This document shows positions 33,674 through 36,642 of a stretch of DNA of 36,642 bases, in pieces. The stretch's first letter is position 1, and each line of letters begins with the position of its first letter. Source of the DNA: Nostoc sp. PA-18-2419 (lineage in GTDB: Bacteria; Cyanobacteriota; Cyanobacteriia; Cyanobacteriales; Nostocaceae); NCBI RefSeq assembly GCF_005869855.1, contig NZ_SZNH01000049.1:1-36642 (forward strand). Reading direction: 5' to 3'. Both the position numbers and the translations under genes were made by a program. The notes below the pieces were generated by a model. That model worked only from the letters and a program-made list of their open reading frames with translations. It did no database searches and was not told the origin of the DNA.

Positions 33674-35521
33674 CTAGATAGCTTGCAAATTACTCGCCTG
33701 CAAATTATAAGAATTTAATTCTTTAAGCATCTGCTCGGCAGCTCTGAAACTGAGTGCAGCAATTGTCAATGTTGTATTTGAACTGCCAATAGTTGGCATA
33801 CTTCCCGCACCGACGAGGAAAAGATTTTGATGATCCCAACAACGCAGATGACTATCAATAACTGAATTGGCTCGCGTGGTTCCCATGATATGAGTTCCCG
33901 AAAAGTGGTTTCCACCTTTGTATACGTAACCTTCACCCTCGAACTCAAAATAGGCGGGGTCTTTAGGGTCGTAGTGGGTATAATCTTCTGCACCTAAACG
34001 CTGGAAGATTACACGAGAGACTTTCCTGGTGTAGGCAAGGGTTCTGCGACTGTAGTCGGGTAGATTGAAGTTAATGACGGGACGATAATTACCGAGTTTA
34101 TCCTTGTACCTCGGATCGATGGTTACTCGGTTTCCGTATTCAGGGAGTAATTCACACATAAAAGCTAGCAGCAGTTGTCGTGAAATCCGACTAATCAATG
34201 TCTGGCGCAGTTCTTGACCATATTTGTTTTTGTTGTCAACAGCATCTTCAACTTCACCCTTGGGCGATCCTGTTGCCCATCCCCAACCATCATTGTGAAT
34301 ATCTACCGCGAAGGCAGATTGTGTTTTGCGAAAATCGCCTTTACGAAATGTTCCGATTCCTGATGTCACAAGAGGCCCTCGCATAGTGCCAGTCACTTCA
34401 GGCATCAAAGCCCAAGCTAAGGTGAAAGGGTGATCCATTAAATGCCGCCCGATCATTCCACTGGTGTTAGGCAAATCAGAACCGAGCAATAACCGAGCGT
34501 TTTCGACGGCATTAGTCGCTAAAACAAATAATGTTCCTCTAGCGGTTCCTGTAGTGTACTCACTAGAGTTGGGGTTGTCATAACGCTTGTAGTGAATAGC
34601 ACTGACGTGACCGTTTTCGCGGTTAGATTCTACCCGATAAGCAACAGCTTGGTAGAGTACATGAACCCGACCGGTTGCAAAGGCTTTACCTAAAGTTCTG
34701 CGAGCATCATATTTGGCTTGAACCGGACAAATAGGAACACAGTTAGCGTTTCCTTGACAACGTTCCCCATATTGAACGGGATGGACACTGGTAACTCCAT
34801 CGGGGACAAAGCGATTACCACCATCGTATTTAGGATTGGGTACTCCATTGCGAGCTTGAGGAAAAGTAGAAAAGCTTAATGTATGAGTCTTGCCATAGAG
34901 TTCAACTGTAGTCCCATCAACTTTCTCAATCACTTTTTGATCCAAGTAAGAGGGGGGAAGCTTTTCCATAGGGAAAACATAGTCATCTGGAAATTCGACG
35001 CCTAGTTTTTTTTGCTCCTCTACATCCCCACAAACCCCTAGTTCATACTCGGCTTTGCGGTAGTACGGCTCAAGATCCTTATACTCAATCGGCCAGTCAA
35101 GACCTTGGCCGTAGTTACTCAATAACTTGAAATCTTCTGGTAACATCCGTGGGGTTTTTGCTTCCCAGTGCATCGTTGTCCCACCTACAACCCGTGTATA
35201 GGAACCCGAAAGGGGCATGGGGCCTCGCTCTATAAAATAGTCTTGATAATCAGTGGGGCTTTGGACATTGGGGTTAGCGGGATACGGTGAGTTGGGATTT
35301 TTCTCCACCGCTTTGTAGAAGGTATCGACGTAATTTTGAAAGCCCGCAAGGGTTAAATCCTTTTCTACCGTAGCTTCGAGGATTAAAACCCTCTTACCCT
35401 GTTGACTCAATTCTTTGGCAACAATCGCTCCAGCTACTCCTGTTCCTACGATGACGACATCATACAAAGTTTTAGAGACAGTCTCAGAATCGACATTTAC
35501 AATTGTTTGACTTAGGCTCAT
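33674..35521 (-). CDS. GMC-family FAD sugar dehydrogenase large subunit with [3Fe-4S] cysteine motif
   Basis: A 615-residue flavoprotein. The N-terminal Rossmann motif is VVIVGTGVAGAIVAKEL (GxGxxG at 26-31). ERCQGNANCVPICPVQAK supplies Cys255, Cys261 and Cys265 with the C-x5-C-x3-C spacing of the [3Fe-4S] ligands in bacterial FAD-glucose dehydrogenase. The C-terminal catalytic pair is His539 (GGNHFSGT) and Asn582 (GSSNTTLT). The family includes gluconate, sorbitol, fructose and glucoside-3-dehydrogenases; this enzyme should oxidise a sugar or polyol and pass electrons to an acceptor, not to O2 directly. There is no signal peptide. AAGGAG 6 bases before the ATG is the strongest ribosome site in the region. 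It is the first gene of the minus-strand series; its promoter must lie in the 1-kb gap upstream. Confidence 0.9.
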   Translation of the reverse strand: MSLSQTIVNVDSETVSKTLYDVVIVGTGVAGAIVAKELSQQGKRVLILEATVEKDLTLAGFQNYVDTFYKAVEKNPNSPYPANPNVQSPTDYQDYFIERGPMPLSGSYTRVVGGTTMHWEAKTPRMLPEDFKLLSNYGQGLDWPIEYKDLEPYYRKAEYELGVCGDVEEQKKLGVEFPDDYVFPMEKLPPSYLDQKVIEKVDGTTVELYGKTHTLSFSTFPQARNGVPNPKYDGGNRFVPDGVTSVHPVQYGERCQGNANCVPICPVQAKYDARRTLGKAFATGRVHVLYQAVAYRVESNRENGHVSAIHYKRYDNPNSSEYTTGTARGTLFVLATNAVENARLLLGSDLPNTSGMIGRHLMDHPFTLAWALMPEVTGTMRGPLVTSGIGTFRKGDFRKTQSAFAVDIHNDGWGWATGSPKGEVEDAVDNKNKYGQELRQTLISRISRQLLLAFMCELLPEYGNRVTIDPRYKDKLGNYRPVINFNLPDYSRRTLAYTRKVSRVIFQRLGAEDYTHYDPKDPAYFEFEGEGYVYKGGNHFSGTHIMGTTRANSVIDSHLRCWDHQNLFLVGAGSMPTIGSSNTTLTIAALSFRAAEQMLKELNSYNLQASNLQAI

Positions 35522-36353
35522 CGGTTACTCCTTAAAAGTTACTCTTTGACATGAATTTGTATAGCAATATCTCCAGATAATTAGAGGAGTTTTGCTTGAC
35601 CAATATCGTTATTCAAAACTCGATCGCCAATCTGAGGGAGCGAACAGTGACAGACTTCTTCTAGGGGTGCCAGCAATTTATTCAAGAAAATTCCGGAGTA
35701 TATACTTATCATAAAGTTTACTAACATACTCGGATGCTAACTCTAATTCCATTAAACTAGGAGGGCAAATGTATCTTGTCAGAATGAACAGGGTTCCAGC
35801 AGTCAATTTCTGAATTCGTAGATAAATTGTGTCTCTTTTTTACAAACTCTATAAGTGATGTCTTGGAAAACAACACTCAACTATCATCACCGTAAATATG
35901 CGGTTGTAAATCAGTAATATTACGTAAATACATTTGAAGTATACGTACAAAAAATATTTGACATTATTAATTCCTTTTCAGATAAAGGGTAAGGGTATTG
36001 TTAATTTTTCCTTAAGTTATAAAAGTCTTAATTTAGATGAATTTTCATAATATTTATGACTTTTATTTGCCAAAATGCCTTTGGCACTAACTGAGGATGC
36101 GGAAATCTTTGAGAAACTGATTAAGGCTGTAAAAGCTAACTGCTTTTCCAACTTCTGAATCCATTGCATACGTATGTCATTTCCCTGAGTGCTATTTTTT
36201 GTACCAGGGTTTGTAGTGCTGCGAGTAACTGCCATTTTTTTAGCCAAAAACTGGTTCCATAGCAGCTATCATCTTGCTAACTAGAAAAAATGCAAAAAGT
36301 TATATAACTTTACAAACTCTTGAAAGCAGTAGTTTCCAGCGTTGTAGATATTG
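35522..36353. other. AT-rich gene-free region upstream of the sugar dehydrogenase genes
   Basis: About 830 bases with no convincing gene. It should hold the promoter of the minus-strand dehydrogenase series, but I could not assign boxes reliably. An open frame at 36017-36247 (minus, 76 residues) has no recognisable domain, and its first part resembles no family I know; I do not call it a gene. Confidence 0.5.
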
Positions 36354-36475
36354 ACCTAACGTGAGTTCGACGGTGAAAAAAAGGCAAAAAGCCTGCTATG
36401 GCTGAAGTACAACTGGATAAGCAGCAAGCGATCGCTATAATTAATGGAGAGGGTGTAAAAAACTGACAAAAAAGA

Positions 36476-36513
36476 CCGAGACTAAAAATATCTAACAAAA
36501 ATAAGCGTCTCGG
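36476..36513. promoter_or_regulatory. Inverted repeat just before the transposase start
   Basis: CCGAGAC (36476-36482) pairs with GTCTCGG (36507-36513), two bases before the transposase ATG. A stem here would enclose the ribosome-binding region and could limit transposase translation, a common safeguard in insertion sequences. The termini of the element are not defined in this window. Confidence 0.4.
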
Positions 36514-36515
36514 CT

Positions 36516-36642
36516 ATGTCTACTATTGTATCTCGGCTCGACATCACCCAAATTTTCTGCGACGTAGATGATTTCTGTAATCAATGGGAAAATATATGGC
36601 AGCAAGTACCGCAATTGCCATCGACAACAGGAGAACGTCGCA
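36516..36642 (+). CDS. IS982-family transposase, first 42 codons (cut by window end)
   Basis: The ATG at 36516 opens a frame to the window end. It includes DITQIFCDVDDFCNQW, followed by a Trp-rich stretch (ENIWQQVPQLP) and ending TTGERR. The IFC-x-VDDFC opening is the hallmark of IS982-family DDE transposases. The catalytic core lies beyond the window. The left end of the element should be within about 200 bases upstream; ACCTAACGTGAGTTCGACGG (starting 36354) is a possible tip, but without the right end this cannot be verified. Confidence 0.75.
   Translation, partial: MSTIVSRLDITQIFCDVDDFCNQWENIWQQVPQLPSTTGERR

Noticed and set aside
36017..36247. 76-residue open frame on the minus strand
   Set aside because: No recognisable domain, no ribosome site, and it is in an AT-rich gene-free stretch; it could be a real small gene but I cannot support it.
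36310..36498. 62-residue minus-strand frame with a hydrophobic segment
   Set aside because: It runs antisense through the probable left end of the IS982-type element and has no family resemblance.

Overview
The window looks like chromosomal DNA of a filamentous, probably heterocyst-forming cyanobacterium (Nostoc/Anabaena/Calothrix type). It carries many HIP1-type GCGATCGC octamers, tandem heptanucleotide (STRR-like) repeats between genes, an AT-rich base composition, and typical cyanobacterial families: a PAS/GAF histidine kinase, a zinc-ribbon Ser/Thr kinase, a cyanophycinase-like peptidase, PrxQ, and GH57 and GH133 glycogen enzymes. I saw no tRNA, rRNA or CRISPR array.

Left part (1-13.7 kb), mixed housekeeping and signalling: a GH57 glycoside hydrolase cut by the window edge, a small Nfu iron-sulfur scaffold, a histidine kinase, a ribbon-helix-helix protein, lepA, a PAS-PAS-PAS-GAF-GGDEF diguanylate cyclase whose 5' end has decayed, a GT4 glycosyltransferase, a cyanophycinase-like S51 protein, an SDR oxidoreductase and an aldo/keto reductase. 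The spaces between them hold foldable repeats, including one palindromic repeat present twice in inverted orientation.

Middle (13.7-19.5 kb): an IscS-type cysteine desulfurase, directly preceded by a PD-(D/E)XK-type gene broken by one nonsense codon; a PrxQ peroxiredoxin without the usual resolving cysteine; a Ser/Thr kinase with a zinc ribbon and a PsbP/DcrB-like tail; an antenna-less short photolyase-like protein with exactly four cysteines; and a MITE-like element with 16-bp terminal inverted repeats.

Right part (19.5-35.5 kb): eleven consecutive minus-strand genes with a carbohydrate and redox theme. Read from the 5' end of the transcripts they are: a GMC-type sugar dehydrogenase with a [3Fe-4S] cysteine motif, a VioB-type ferritin-like protein, the dehydrogenase small subunit, an exported pentapeptide-repeat protein, an exported IolE-like TIM barrel, an NTF2-like protein, a second xylose-isomerase-like TIM barrel, an exported galactose/glyoxal-oxidase-like copper-radical oxidase, a DyP peroxidase, a GH133 debranching enzyme and a GH63 glucosidase. 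I infer an oxidative route for glycoside or polyol breakdown: dehydrogenation, then keto-sugar chemistry in the TIM barrels, with peroxide made outside the cell by the copper oxidase. A ferritin-like protein stands where a cytochrome subunit is usual. This is the best candidate here for an undescribed system.

The last 1.1 kb is an AT-rich gene-free stretch ending in the first codons of an IS982-type transposase.
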